The position numbers and the translations under genes were made by a program. From JBHIKY01 sp042139015 (GTDB taxonomy: Bacteria > Bacillota > Bacilli > Bacillales > Marinococcaceae), in the NCBI RefSeq assembly GCF_042139015.1, contig NZ_JBHIKY010000008.1, positions 1 through 64,000 of the forward strand: 64,000 bases of DNA, read 5' to 3'. Below, piece by piece: positions 1 to 8,435 of this stretch. Within the stretch, counting starts at the first letter, position 1, and every line of letters begins with the position of its first letter. Below the pieces are notes generated by a model. The model was not told the origin of the DNA. It was given only the letters and a program-made list of their open reading frames with translations, and did no database searches.

Positions 1-40
1 CTGCCCACTTCACTTCATTTGAATATACGTTTTTGCCCAT
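1..40 (-). mobile_element. Start of a transposase gene (IS3-type OrfA-like), cut by the window edge
   Basis: Reading leftwards from an ATG at 40, 13 codons give MGKNVYSNEVKWA, the usual opening of small helix-turn-helix OrfA transposases of IS3-type elements in Bacillaceae. A strong ribosome site (GGAGGTG, 54 to 48) sits 7 bases before the ATG. The rest of the element lies outside the window, so neither family nor intactness can be confirmed. The nearby pair of CCGAA/TTCGG-containing stretches (about 52-92) could be part of the element end. Confidence 0.5.
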
Positions 41-159
41 GCAAAAACACCTCCGAATTAGTACTTTGTTTAAGTGTACCATTCCGAAGGTGTTTTATAG
101 TGTCTCGTTAATTTAGGTTAGTCTACTCCCCCTATCGGGGCAGGACCGGCTTTTATTCT

Positions 160-1410
160 TTAGTATACAGAGTCTTTAAACTGATCAAAGTTTTCAAGCT
201 TTTCTTTTATCCGTGCTAAAAATCTACCGCATATAAGCCCATCAAGAACCCGATGGTCAAGGGAAAGACACAAATTAACCATACTTCGGACAGCCAGCAT
301 ATCTCCTTGCATTACAACCGGTTTTTTTACAATAGACTCAACAGACAGGATAGCAGCCTGAGGGTAATTAATGATAGGTACAGATTGAACAGATCCGAAT
401 GAGCCGGTATTATTTATAGTAAAGGTTCCTTTTTTCATGTCTTCACCGCTTAATTTTCCGTTCCTTGCTTTCTCAGCCAGTCTGTTTACTTCCTTCGCAA
501 TACCTTTTATGCTTTTTTCATCGGCATGTGGGATTACTGGTACATACAGGGCATTATCTGCAGATACTGCTATTGATACGTTGATGTCCTTTTTTTGTAA
601 TATGTGGTCCCCGCCCCAGACAGAATTTATTTCTGGAAATTCCTGCAGAGATTCGACGACTGCTTTGATAAAGAATGGAAAGAAGGTAATTGGAAAACCT
701 TCTCTTCTTTTAAATTCCTGTTTTATCTGATTCCGGTATGCCACAAGATTAGTCACATCAACCTCTACCATTGTCCAAGCGTGCGGTATTTCCTGTGAAC
801 TCTGCTGCATCTTTGAAGCAATTGCTTTTCGAACTCCGCTCAATGGTACTTTTGCATCACCGGCATTAGATGATATGTGAGGATGTTTTTCATTGTCGGT
901 ATCCCCTGGTTCTGCTGAACTTCCTGCAGAAGAGACTTCATTATTAATGATGGATTCTAAATCCTTACGGGTAATTCTTCCACCTCGTCCGCTTCCTGTT
1001 ACTGCAGTAAGATCTATATTATTATCCTGTGCCATTCTTAAGACAGCAGGAGAATACCTGTGTTTTAAAGATTCAGCTGCTGTGTTTTCCTCAGGTGATG
1101 CTATTTCACTAGAATCTGTAGGCTCTGTTTTCGGTGCATCGTCCTTGTCGATCTTACGCTTTTGAGTATCTGCTTCTGTTTCAATATAGCAGATTAAACT
1201 GCCAACCTGGACGGTTTCATCTTCTTTCACCATTAATTCTTTAATTGTTCCGGCTGCGGAGCAAGGCACTTCAGCGTTCACTTTATCTGTCATTACTTCC
1301 GCAATCGGATCATATTTATTCACTTTATCTCCCGGCTTAACAAGCCACTTTGTAATGGTACCTTCGGTTACACTTTCCCCAAGCTGCGGCATTTTGATTT
1401 CTTCTGTCAT
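160..1410 (-). CDS. bkdB: Branched-chain 2-oxoacid dehydrogenase E2 (dihydrolipoyl acyltransferase)
   Basis: This is the E2 core of the complex that converts branched 2-oxo acids to acyl-CoA, the precursors of branched fatty acids. The 416 residues hold an N-terminal lipoyl domain with the lipoyl lysine in MTDKVNAEVP (Lys43), a peripheral subunit-binding domain (about 115-155, RYSPAVLRMAQ) and a C-terminal acyltransferase domain. That domain ends in the catalytic motif LSLDHRVLDG, with His at about 386. The gene is last in the bkd operon. Its AAGGAGG site falls just after the bkdAB stop, 16 bases upstream. Length and domain order are normal for BkdB. It needs lipoylation, for which lipM is present in this window. 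Confusion with PdhC or OdhB is unlikely because of the operon context. Confidence 0.95.
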   Translation of the reverse strand: MTEEIKMPQLGESVTEGTITKWLVKPGDKVNKYDPIAEVMTDKVNAEVPCSAAGTIKELMVKEDETVQVGSLICYIETEADTQKRKIDKDDAPKTEPTDSSEIASPEENTAAESLKHRYSPAVLRMAQDNNIDLTAVTGSGRGGRITRKDLESIINNEVSSAGSSAEPGDTDNEKHPHISSNAGDAKVPLSGVRKAIASKMQQSSQEIPHAWTMVEVDVTNLVAYRNQIKQEFKRREGFPITFFPFFIKAVVESLQEFPEINSVWGGDHILQKKDINVSIAVSADNALYVPVIPHADEKSIKGIAKEVNRLAEKARNGKLSGEDMKKGTFTINNTGSFGSVQSVPIINYPQAAILSVESIVKKPVVMQGDMLAVRSMVNLCLSLDHRVLDGLICGRFLARIKEKLENFDQFKDSVY

Positions 1411-1426
1411 GACCTGTGCTGCCTCC

Positions 1427-2410
1427 TTAAAACTCCGCTAAGTCGCGGATCGCTTTTTCTACTTTATCCGGATTAATCATAAAATACTTTTCCATCGTAG
1501 GAGCATAAGGCATCGCGGGAACGTCCGGACCTGCAAGCCGCTGAATAGGTGCATCAAGATCAAATAAACATTTTTCTGAAATAATAGCAGCTACTTCACT
1601 CATAATACTTCCTTCTTTATTTGCTTCTGTCAAAAGAAGAACCTTCCCGGTTTTAGAAGCAGCTTTCGTAATTGCAGCAGCATCGAGCGGATAAACGGTA
1701 CGAAGATCTAGAATATGAACCGAAATTCCTTCCTTCTCTAGTTTTTCCGCTGCCTGCAGTGCAAAATGCACACACAGCCCATAGGTTATAACTGTTACGT
1801 CGCTTCCTTCTTTTTTTATATCTGCTTTTCCAATTGGAAGAGTATAATCATCCGTGGGAACCTCACCTTTAATTAGCCGGTACGCACGCTTGTGTTCAAA
1901 AAATAACACGGGATCATTCGAGCGGATAGAAGCTTTTAATAGTCCTTTGACATCATAAGGAGTTGAAGGCATAACGATTTTCAGACCAGGTACATTTGCA
2001 AATAACGCTTCAACAGACTGTGAATGATATAAAGCACCATGCACTCCACCGCCGTAAGGCGCTCTTATAGTAATCGGACAATCCCAGTCATTGTTAGAGC
2101 GATATCGGATTTTCGCAGCTTCAGAAATAATTTGATTAACTGCAGGCATAATAAAATCCGCAAACTGCATTTCCGCTACAGGCCTCATTCCATACATGGC
2201 TGCCCCGATTCCAACGCCGGCAATAGCTGATTCAGCAAGCGGCGTATCGAGTACTCTCGCTTCCCCAAATTCTTGATAAAGCCCGTCTGTTGCCCGAAAT
2301 ACACCTCCCCGTGTTCCAACGTCTTCTCCGAGGATAAATACTTTGTCATCTCTTTTCATTTCTTCTTGAAGTGCAGTTGTAATGGCTTGAATATAGTTAA
2401 TTATCGGCAT
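1427..2410 (-). CDS. bkdAB: Branched-chain 2-oxoacid dehydrogenase E1 beta subunit
   Basis: This is the beta half of the thiamine-diphosphate E1 decarboxylase (327 residues, full length). The transketolase-like pyrimidine-binding part opens with MPIINYIQAITTAL and carries GEDVGTRGGVFRAT. The stretch RAPYGGGVHGALYHSQ is typical of BkdAB/PdhB proteins. The transketolase C-terminal domain occupies roughly the last 130 residues. The start ATG overlaps the bkdAA stop by one base (TAATG), which implies translational coupling between the two E1 subunits, as expected for a fixed-ratio alpha2-beta2 enzyme. Confidence 0.95.
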   Translation of the reverse strand: MPIINYIQAITTALQEEMKRDDKVFILGEDVGTRGGVFRATDGLYQEFGEARVLDTPLAESAIAGVGIGAAMYGMRPVAEMQFADFIMPAVNQIISEAAKIRYRSNNDWDCPITIRAPYGGGVHGALYHSQSVEALFANVPGLKIVMPSTPYDVKGLLKASIRSNDPVLFFEHKRAYRLIKGEVPTDDYTLPIGKADIKKEGSDVTVITYGLCVHFALQAAEKLEKEGISVHILDLRTVYPLDAAAITKAASKTGKVLLLTEANKEGSIMSEVAAIISEKCLFDLDAPIQRLAGPDVPAMPYAPTMEKYFMINPDKVEKAIRDLAEF

Positions 2411-3417
2411 TAATTTTCACCGCCTGACTCTTCGTAAACAAATCTTAGCGCAGATTCCGGATCTGCATACGGAGCTTCTTCTCCAATTTCAGTGGCCTCA
2501 TCAATCAGCTTACGAATTTTTTCATTCATATTTTCTGCTATTTTATCAGTTAATACGTCTGCCTCTCTTAGGTATGTGGCAAAGGTATAGATTGCATCCT
2601 TTTTTTTCGCTTCCTCGACTTCCTCCTTCTCCCGGTAAGATCGATCATCATCATCGCTCGAGTGAGGAGTGAACCGGTAGGAAACAGTTTCGATCAGGGT
2701 AGGGCCTTTACCACTGCGTGCGCGTTCGGCCGCATTTTTGACAGCTTCATATACCGCAAGTGGATCATTTCCGTCCACTGTAATTCCAGGCATACCATAG
2801 CCTGCTGCCCGGTCTGATACTTTTTCACATCCCAGCTGCTTTTCGACCGGAACAGAAATAGCATATTTATTATTTTCACACATAAAAATTACCGGCAGGT
2901 TGTGAACTCCTGCAAAATTAAGGCCTTCATGAAAATCCCCTTGATTGGAAGAGCCCTCTCCAAAGGTAACCAGCGCTACAAAATTTTTTTTCTCCATTTT
3001 TCCGGCAAGTGCGATTCCTACTGCATGTGGAACTTGTGTTGTTACTGGCGAGGAACCAGTGACAATCCGGTTCTTTTTTTGACCGAAGTGACCCGGCATT
3101 TGACGGCCTCCTGAATTAGGATCATCCGCTTTTGCATAACCAGCCAGCATAATATCTGTCGCTGTCATGCCAAATGTAAGGACAATGCCTAAATCCCGAT
3201 AGTACGGCAGCACATAATCCTGTTTTTTGTCAAGTGCCATTGCGGCACCTACTTGAGCCGCTTCCTGACCCTGGCAGGATATTACAAAAGGGATTTTTCC
3301 CGCCCTGTTTAACAGCCACATTCTTTCATCAATTTTTCGTGCAAAGAGCATTGTTTCATACATCGTCAACGCTTCGTTATCTGACAAACCAAGCTCTTTG
3401 TGCTTTACCTGACTCAA
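2410..3417 (-). CDS. bkdAA: Branched-chain 2-oxoacid dehydrogenase E1 alpha subunit
   Basis: This is the alpha subunit of the E1 component. It carries the thiamine-diphosphate motif, seen as FGEGSSNQGDFHEGLN followed by the closing ENN, and the conserved loop FTPHSSDDDDRSY. The open frame runs further upstream into lpdV, but I place the start at a TTG at 3417. A GGAGG sits 8 bases before it, the protein then begins MSQVKHKELGLSDNEAL, and the 335-residue length matches BkdAA proteins. The longer version would overlap lpdV by more than 100 bases and add residues foreign to the family. The spacing to lpdV is then 16 bases. Confidence 0.92.
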   Translation of the reverse strand: MSQVKHKELGLSDNEALTMYETMLFARKIDERMWLLNRAGKIPFVISCQGQEAAQVGAAMALDKKQDYVLPYYRDLGIVLTFGMTATDIMLAGYAKADDPNSGGRQMPGHFGQKKNRIVTGSSPVTTQVPHAVGIALAGKMEKKNFVALVTFGEGSSNQGDFHEGLNFAGVHNLPVIFMCENNKYAISVPVEKQLGCEKVSDRAAGYGMPGITVDGNDPLAVYEAVKNAAERARSGKGPTLIETVSYRFTPHSSDDDDRSYREKEEVEEAKKKDAIYTFATYLREADVLTDKIAENMNEKIRKLIDEATEIGEEAPYADPESALRFVYEESGGEN

Positions 3418-3433
3418 AGTAACGACCTCCTTA

Positions 3434-4855
3434 TTACGAGTGGATAGCTTTCCCATCAACAGCCAATGCAGCTTCTCCAAAAATTTCAGACAGGCTTGGG
3501 TGAGGATGAATTGTTTCTGCGATTTCAAAGGAAGCCGCATCAACGAGCTTCGCGAGTGCTGTTTCAGATATTAGTTCCGTCACATGCGGTCCGATCATGT
3601 GAACCCCTAGTAAATCATCATTATTTTTGTCTGCAATTAACTTGACAAAACCGTCCTCATCACCTGCTACCAGCGCTTTGCCGATGGCCTGAAAAGAGAA
3701 TGTTCCAGTTTTAAATTCAAATCCTTGTTCCCTCGCCTGCTTTTCTGTAATTCCGATACTTGCTGCTTCGGGTCTGCTGTAAATGCAGCGTGGAACCATT
3801 GAATAATCTAAAGGGGAAGGTTTTTGATTTAATAGATGCTCTACAGCTATTATTCCTTCTCGGGATGCCGCATGAGCAAGCTGCATTCCACCAATCACAT
3901 CTCCGACTGCGTAAATATGGGATTCCTTTGTTTGAAAAAATTCATTCACAGAAATCTGATTTTCGACTGTTTCAATATCCGTATTATCTAGCCCGATATC
4001 TTTAATATTCGCTTTTCTTCCAACGGAAACCAGGACCTTTTCCGCTTCAAAGACCGCTTCTTCATTATTATGTGCAGCAAAAATGGTGACTTTATTTTGC
4101 TTCTTTGTTCTTTCCGGCTTTACGTCAGCACTGCATACCACTGTCACTCCACGCTTCTCTAATTGCTCTTTCATTGCTGAAGAGACTGCTGCATCCTCAC
4201 TTGGTAAAATCCGTTCTGCATATTCAAGAACCGTAACTTGAACACCAAAGTCGGAAAACATCGAAGCCCATTCGATTCCAATCACTCCGCCTCCTATAAT
4301 AATAATGGAAGAAGGCAGACTTTCTATATCAAGAGCATCGTCTGATGTCATTATCTGTTTTCCATCTGGTTCTAATCCGGGAAGATGGGCCGGGCGTGAG
4401 CCTGTGGCAATGATGACGTTCTTCGGAACAAGCATTTCATTCTCTGTGCCATCACTCATTTCCACTGATATAGTACCTGGAGTCGGAGAAAAAATTGATG
4501 GGCCAAGAATTCTGCCATGTCCCTCAAAAATATCTATTTTTCCTTTTTTCATCAGCTGACGCACGCCTTGATAAAGTTTATTGACAATTTTATTTTTTCT
4601 CTCCTGCACTTTATCAAAATGCAGCTCCGGGTCTGCAGCAGTGATACCATATGATTCACAATTTTTAATTTGAGCAAATACCTCCGCACTTCTCAGCAGA
4701 GCTTTACTTGGTATACACCCTTTATGTAAACATGTGCCGCCCACTTTGCTTTTTTCGACAACTGCTGTTTTTAATCCTGCCTGAGCTGCACGGATAGCAG
4801 CTACATAGCCGCCGGTGCCTGCTCCTAAAACTATTAAGTCATATTCCTCTGCCAT
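3434..4855 (-). CDS. lpdV: Dihydrolipoyl dehydrogenase (E3) of the branched-chain complex
   Basis: This flavoenzyme reoxidises the dihydrolipoyl arm of BkdB with NAD+. From the chosen start MAEEYDLIVLG the protein has 473 residues. The FAD-binding motif is GAGTGGYVAA (11-20), the redox-active disulfide is in GGTCLHKGCIPSK (Cys42/Cys47), a second Rossmann motif is IIIGGGVIGIEWAS, and the C-terminal active-site base lies in HPHPSLSE. The ATG at 4855 follows AGGGGGACTAGAA. An upstream in-frame ATG (4876) lacks a ribosome site. The gene follows bcd after about 120 bases. In B. subtilis buk lies between them, and it is absent here. Confidence 0.95.
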   Translation of the reverse strand: MAEEYDLIVLGAGTGGYVAAIRAAQAGLKTAVVEKSKVGGTCLHKGCIPSKALLRSAEVFAQIKNCESYGITAADPELHFDKVQERKNKIVNKLYQGVRQLMKKGKIDIFEGHGRILGPSIFSPTPGTISVEMSDGTENEMLVPKNVIIATGSRPAHLPGLEPDGKQIMTSDDALDIESLPSSIIIIGGGVIGIEWASMFSDFGVQVTVLEYAERILPSEDAAVSSAMKEQLEKRGVTVVCSADVKPERTKKQNKVTIFAAHNNEEAVFEAEKVLVSVGRKANIKDIGLDNTDIETVENQISVNEFFQTKESHIYAVGDVIGGMQLAHAASREGIIAVEHLLNQKPSPLDYSMVPRCIYSRPEAASIGITEKQAREQGFEFKTGTFSFQAIGKALVAGDEDGFVKLIADKNNDDLLGVHMIGPHVTELISETALAKLVDAASFEIAETIHPHPSLSEIFGEAALAVDGKAIHS

Positions 4856-4923
4856 TTCTAGTCCCCCTGACTGCATAATATCCCTCTGTGGCCTTCATGG
4901 TTTGGCACGAGGAAATTACAATA

Positions 4924-4948
4924 CCTTGATTTTATCGTAATATCAAGG
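4924..4948 (-). other. Hairpin in the bcd-lpdV intergenic mRNA
   Basis: The arms CCTTGAT (4924-4930) and ATCAAGG (4942-4948) can pair around an 11-base loop. No T-run follows on the minus strand, so it does not look like a strong terminator. It could protect the bcd transcript end or partly attenuate the downstream operon. This is inferred from pairing only. Confidence 0.35.
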
Positions 4949-4974
4949 ACTTTGCTGAGAATTTCCTTTACATA

Positions 4975-6072
4975 TCAGCTTTTCCTGCTTAAAATATGAT
5001 GTTCATCCCTTAAAAATTGTTTTCTGGACCGCTTCATCTTTTCAATTCTTTCTTCTGCAAGCCGGTCAGCTGCCCTGTAGGTTGGAATTTTATCGCGTTT
5101 TGCAATTTCTATCACTTTGGCAATATTGTCATATACACCTTCTACTTTTTTCATCGCTCTGTCGCGGTTATATCCATATAATTCGTCGGCCACATTGATT
5201 ACTCCTCCAGCGTTAATTACGTAATCTGGAGCGTAGACAATACCATACTCATACAACATATCGCCATGTTTATTTTCTTTAAGCTGATTGTTAGCTGCAC
5301 CAGCTATAACTTTTGCCTGCAGTTGAGGAATCGTTTCATCATTTATAATTGCCCCCAAAGCACAGGGACTGAAAATATCACATTTTACCTGATAAATGTC
5401 GGACGGATCAACAGATAGCGCTTGGAAATCATTGACTGCCCTCATTACGGAGTCTTTATGAATATCGGTCACTATCAGAGATGCTCCTTCTTCATTTAAA
5501 TGTCTGCATAAATTATACGATACGTTGCCGACTCCTTGTACAGCAACTGTCTTTCCACCGAGATCATCTGTACCAAAAGCTTCTTTTGCTGCGGCTTTCA
5601 TTCCTACATATACTCCGTATGCGGTGACAGGAGAAGGATTGCCGCTAGAGCCAAATGCTGGGGAAATACCTGTAACAAAATCGGTTTCTTCATGAACAAT
5701 ATCCATATCCTCTTCGGTCGTACCTACATCCTCAGCAGTGATGTAGCGCCCTGCCAGTCCTTGAATGTATCTGCCAAAGGCGCGGAACATTTCCTCATTT
5801 TTATCTTTCCGGGGATCTCCAATAATAACTGTTTTTCCACCGCCGAGATTCAGACCAGCTGCTGCATTTTTATACGTCATTCCTTTTGCAAGACGTAATA
5901 CATCCTCAAAAGCCTCTTCCTCAGATTGATACTTCCACATACGAGTCCCCCCCAGGGCAGGCCCGAGGGTTGTATCATGAATAGCAATAATGGCTTTTAA
6001 ACCCGAGGTCCGGTCCTGGCAGAGCACGACCTGTTCATAATCATACATTTCCATTTCATTAAATAACTCCAC
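4975..6072 (-). CDS. bcd: Leucine (branched-chain amino acid) dehydrogenase
   Basis: This enzyme performs NAD-dependent oxidative deamination of Leu, Ile and Val to the 2-oxo acids used by the Bkd complex. The 365 residues match the Bacillus/Geobacillus LeuDH family almost end to end. Catalytic lysines are visible at Lys68 (MTYKNAAAG) and Lys80 (LNLGGGKTVI), followed by the nucleotide-binding motif VAVQGVGNVSYN. Translation starts at a GTG (6072) 9 bases after GGGGG, giving the family opening MELFNEMEMYDYEQVV. It is the first gene of the operon, about 45 bases downstream of a sigma-54 promoter. Confidence 0.96.
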   Translation of the reverse strand: MELFNEMEMYDYEQVVLCQDRTSGLKAIIAIHDTTLGPALGGTRMWKYQSEEEAFEDVLRLAKGMTYKNAAAGLNLGGGKTVIIGDPRKDKNEEMFRAFGRYIQGLAGRYITAEDVGTTEEDMDIVHEETDFVTGISPAFGSSGNPSPVTAYGVYVGMKAAAKEAFGTDDLGGKTVAVQGVGNVSYNLCRHLNEEGASLIVTDIHKDSVMRAVNDFQALSVDPSDIYQVKCDIFSPCALGAIINDETIPQLQAKVIAGAANNQLKENKHGDMLYEYGIVYAPDYVINAGGVINVADELYGYNRDRAMKKVEGVYDNIAKVIEIAKRDKIPTYRAADRLAEERIEKMKRSRKQFLRDEHHILSRKS

Positions 6073-6117
6073 TGCTGTGATCCCCCTTCTATTTCTGCTT
6101 TATCTATACAAATATTA

Positions 6118-6133
6118 TGCAAGGAGCATGCCA
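6118..6133 (-). promoter_or_regulatory. Sigma-54 (-24/-12) promoter of the bcd-bkd operon
   Basis: On the minus strand the sequence reads TGGCAT-GCTCC-TTGCA (6133 to 6118). This keeps the GG and GC dinucleotides with exactly 10 bases between them. It agrees with the sigma-54 consensus TGGCAC-N5-TTGCA except for one base. It lies directly before bcd and just after the gene for a sigma-54 activator, which is the classic arrangement. Confidence 0.85.
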
Positions 6134-6183
6134 ACTTATTTTTGCAAGCTGCACGAGAAGTTTAACCAATTCTTATATGAAAA

Positions 6184-6227
6184 TTATTGCACACCCTGAA
6201 ATTTATTGCATGCCATTTTTTGCAATA
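6184..6227. promoter_or_regulatory. Probable enhancer (upstream activating sites) for the bkd promoter
   Basis: A perfect inverted repeat TATTGCA (6204-6210) and TGCAATA (6221-6227) lies about 70-90 bases upstream of the -24 element. A further direct copy, TTATTGCA, is at 6184-6191. The repeat overlaps the last codons and the stop of the activator gene. Position and symmetry fit the binding site of the neighbouring Fis-type helix-turn-helix protein. This is inferred, with no experimental consensus to compare. Confidence 0.5.
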
Positions 6228-8014
6228 TGATGACGTTCCATCTTATAGTATAGACTACGAAGGGATATGTTAAGCTGATCAGCAGTTTTAGTCTTATTAA
6301 ATTCATTTTCCTGCAGCTTTTCGATAATTAATTTTTTCTCAAAACTATCTAATTTCTGCTGGAGTGTAAATTGTTCAGCACCCCACTCTGTCCGGGGGGA
6401 CACTGCTGTTGAAACTTTTTTATACCGATTATGTAATTCAGGAAGATGAGCTGCCTGAATGACGTTTTCTGTATTGCTCATTGAAATAACAGCTCGTCCA
6501 AGTAAATTTTCGAGTTCCCTCACATTACCCGGCCAATCATAGCCGTGCAGCACTTGGATGGTCTCTTTGGATATTGCCGTAATATTCCTACCATAATCTC
6601 TGTTTATTCGAGTGATCAAATGGGTACAGAGCGGCTCAATATCCTCGATCCTGTCTCTCAGCGGTGGAATTTGAATCGGCATACGGTTTAGACGGTAATA
6701 TAAATCTTCTCTGAATTTATTTTCCTGTAATGCTTTTTCAAGATTCACATTAGTAGCCGCGATCACTCTTACATCTACCTGGCAAGAGCGCGTCCCCCCT
6801 ACTTTTATAAATTCCCCTTCCTGAAGAACTCGAAGCAGTTTTACTTGAGTAGATGCTGGTATCTCTCCAATCTCATCCAATAAAATACTGCCTTTATCAG
6901 CTTCCTCAAAAAAACCCTTCTTCCCACCATGCCTGGCTCCCGAAAAAGCACCTTCTTCATAGCCGAATAATTCGCTTTCTAATAACGTTTCTGGAATCGC
7001 AGCGCAATTTACTCGGATAAATGGATGAAATTTACGATTACTTTCATTATGAATTGCATGTGCAAACAATTCCTTGCCTGTACCGGATTCACCCCTTAAT
7101 AATACTGTGACAGGCACATTTGCACTACGCTCAGCCTGTTCTTTTACCAGTGTCATTTCTCTGGAACTTCCGATAATATCATCAAAGCTGTATTTTGCTT
7201 CTAACGTCCTGATTAACTGTTTAGCTCGTTTCAGCTCTTCCGTGAGAGTTCTTATCTCTGAAACATCATGTATGACCCCCACACTGCCTTTTATATCGCC
7301 ATCGACAATTACCGGAGCTACATTGACAAGCACATCTTTCTTATTCGGCCCAACTTTTAATCTCACGCCGCGCACTGGCTTTTTCGTATTTAAAACCTTC
7401 ATATGCATACTTTCACCTTCTGAAATATCAGTATGGGCGGGCTTTCCAATAACCTCCATCGCCGGCAGTCCGGTCAGCCTGGTATATGCAGGGTTTATCA
7501 TCATACCTAAACCATCTTCATCCACAACTGAAATAGCCTCTTCTGAAGAATTAATTATCGCCTCGAGCATCTGACGTATGCTTTTTAAACTTGTCACTTC
7601 CTCAGCTATCTTTTCTATATCTGTAACGTCTTTAAACACTGCAAGAGCACCGATGCATTTATCTCTATGCCACAAGGGCAGCCTGGTAGTTACAATTGTA
7701 TTTCCATTTGTAAAGGTGAGTTTTTGATTCTCTTCTTCTTTTTTTCTTTGAAGAACCCTCAAAAGTCCGCTTTCCGGCAGTACTCTTTCGAGACGAGAGT
7801 CAAGGGCCAACTCCTGCGATATACCTGTTAAATTTGATGCTTTTCGATTAAATAAGACAATTAAACCATCTTTATTAATCGCGATCATTCCTTCATGAAT
7901 AGCATCAAGAATAGTGCTGTGTATTCGGTGCTGAATTATTAATTCCTTCATCAGCCGGTATTTATATCTCAATAGTGTGACACCCTTCCTTTGGAGCAGA
8001 CTTTGGACATCCAT
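6203..8014 (-). CDS. bkdR: Sigma-54-dependent activator of the bkd operon (BkdR-like)
   Basis: This is an enhancer-binding protein of the NtrC type. Two PAS-like sensor modules occupy about residues 35-250 (for example GMIAINKDGLIVLFNRKAS). They are followed by an AAA+ domain with Walker A GESGTGKE (about residue 305) and the sigma-54 contact loop in the form GAFSGA. The last 40 residues form a Fis-type helix-turn-helix (TADQLNISLRSLYYKMER). It probably senses branched-chain amino acids or oxo acids and drives the bcd promoter just downstream. The ATG at 8014 has no good ribosome site. A TTG at 7972, about 10 bases after AAGGAAGGG, may be the true start. The serine in GAFSGA replaces the usual threonine. 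Confidence 0.88.
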   Translation of the reverse strand: MDVQSLLQRKGVTLLRYKYRLMKELIIQHRIHSTILDAIHEGMIAINKDGLIVLFNRKASNLTGISQELALDSRLERVLPESGLLRVLQRKKEEENQKLTFTNGNTIVTTRLPLWHRDKCIGALAVFKDVTDIEKIAEEVTSLKSIRQMLEAIINSSEEAISVVDEDGLGMMINPAYTRLTGLPAMEVIGKPAHTDISEGESMHMKVLNTKKPVRGVRLKVGPNKKDVLVNVAPVIVDGDIKGSVGVIHDVSEIRTLTEELKRAKQLIRTLEAKYSFDDIIGSSREMTLVKEQAERSANVPVTVLLRGESGTGKELFAHAIHNESNRKFHPFIRVNCAAIPETLLESELFGYEEGAFSGARHGGKKGFFEEADKGSILLDEIGEIPASTQVKLLRVLQEGEFIKVGGTRSCQVDVRVIAATNVNLEKALQENKFREDLYYRLNRMPIQIPPLRDRIEDIEPLCTHLITRINRDYGRNITAISKETIQVLHGYDWPGNVRELENLLGRAVISMSNTENVIQAAHLPELHNRYKKVSTAVSPRTEWGAEQFTLQQKLDSFEKKLIIEKLQENEFNKTKTADQLNISLRSLYYKMERHHIAKNGMQ

Positions 8015-8075
8015 CTCTATATAGAGTACAATACAAATGACATGATCAACAGTTCATTTTAGGAGAGATTTTTTC

Positions 8076-8309
8076 ATGCGCACAATAGCTCTGCTCATAC
8101 TTGTTATTCCTGGTTTTTTTGCTGCGTTGGGGATTAAACTTATGAGAGATATGCTTTTTCAAATTCTTCAGCCGCCCTTCCCTTTTTTATGGCTCCAATT
8201 TGTAACAGGACTATTGCTGCTTATATTTGGGATCTGGTTTATCTCCGGATTTGTTCTTTACAGGGATAGAAAAAACAATAAAACCGGAGTGCGGTCGACT
8301 AAATTTTAG
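8076..8309 (+). CDS. yqzF: Small membrane protein of the YqzF (DUF2627) family
   Basis: This 77-residue protein has two predicted membrane segments (about 4-22 and 40-64). The signature IPGFFAALGIKLMRDMLF and the arginine/lysine-rich tail are typical of YqzF. It starts at ATG after TAGGAGA and is transcribed divergently from the BkdR-like gene, with only about 60 bases between the two. It keeps the B. subtilis neighbourhood (bkdR-yqzF). The function of the family is unknown. Confidence 0.85.
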   Translation: MRTIALLILVIPGFFAALGIKLMRDMLFQILQPPFPFLWLQFVTGLLLLIFGIWFISGFVLYRDRKNNKTGVRSTKF

Positions 8310-8343
8310 ATAACACTATATCACCTAATAAATTGGAAAGAAT

Positions 8344-8381
8344 GGTAACAGTCGATGCATTTATAAACTGTTGCCTTTTTT
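8344..8381 (+). terminator. Terminator of yqzF
   Basis: GGTAACAGT (8344-8352) pairs with ACTGTTGCC (8367-8375) with one wobble pair and is followed by six T residues. It lies 35 bases after the yqzF stop. Confidence 0.75.
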
Positions 8382-8435
8382 CTTTTCCCTTCGCGCGGAG
8401 GGAAACTTCCGGGAAGCATATATTCATTATTTATT

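Noticed and set aside
2410..3543. 377-residue BkdAA from the first possible start
   Set aside because: Would overlap lpdV by 110 bases and add a non-family N-terminus. The TTG at 3417 with GGAGG gives the family length.
4898..4915. Possible sigma-54 promoter (TTGGCACGAGGAAATTAC, plus strand)
   Set aside because: The -12 TTGCA part is missing and no plus-strand gene follows.
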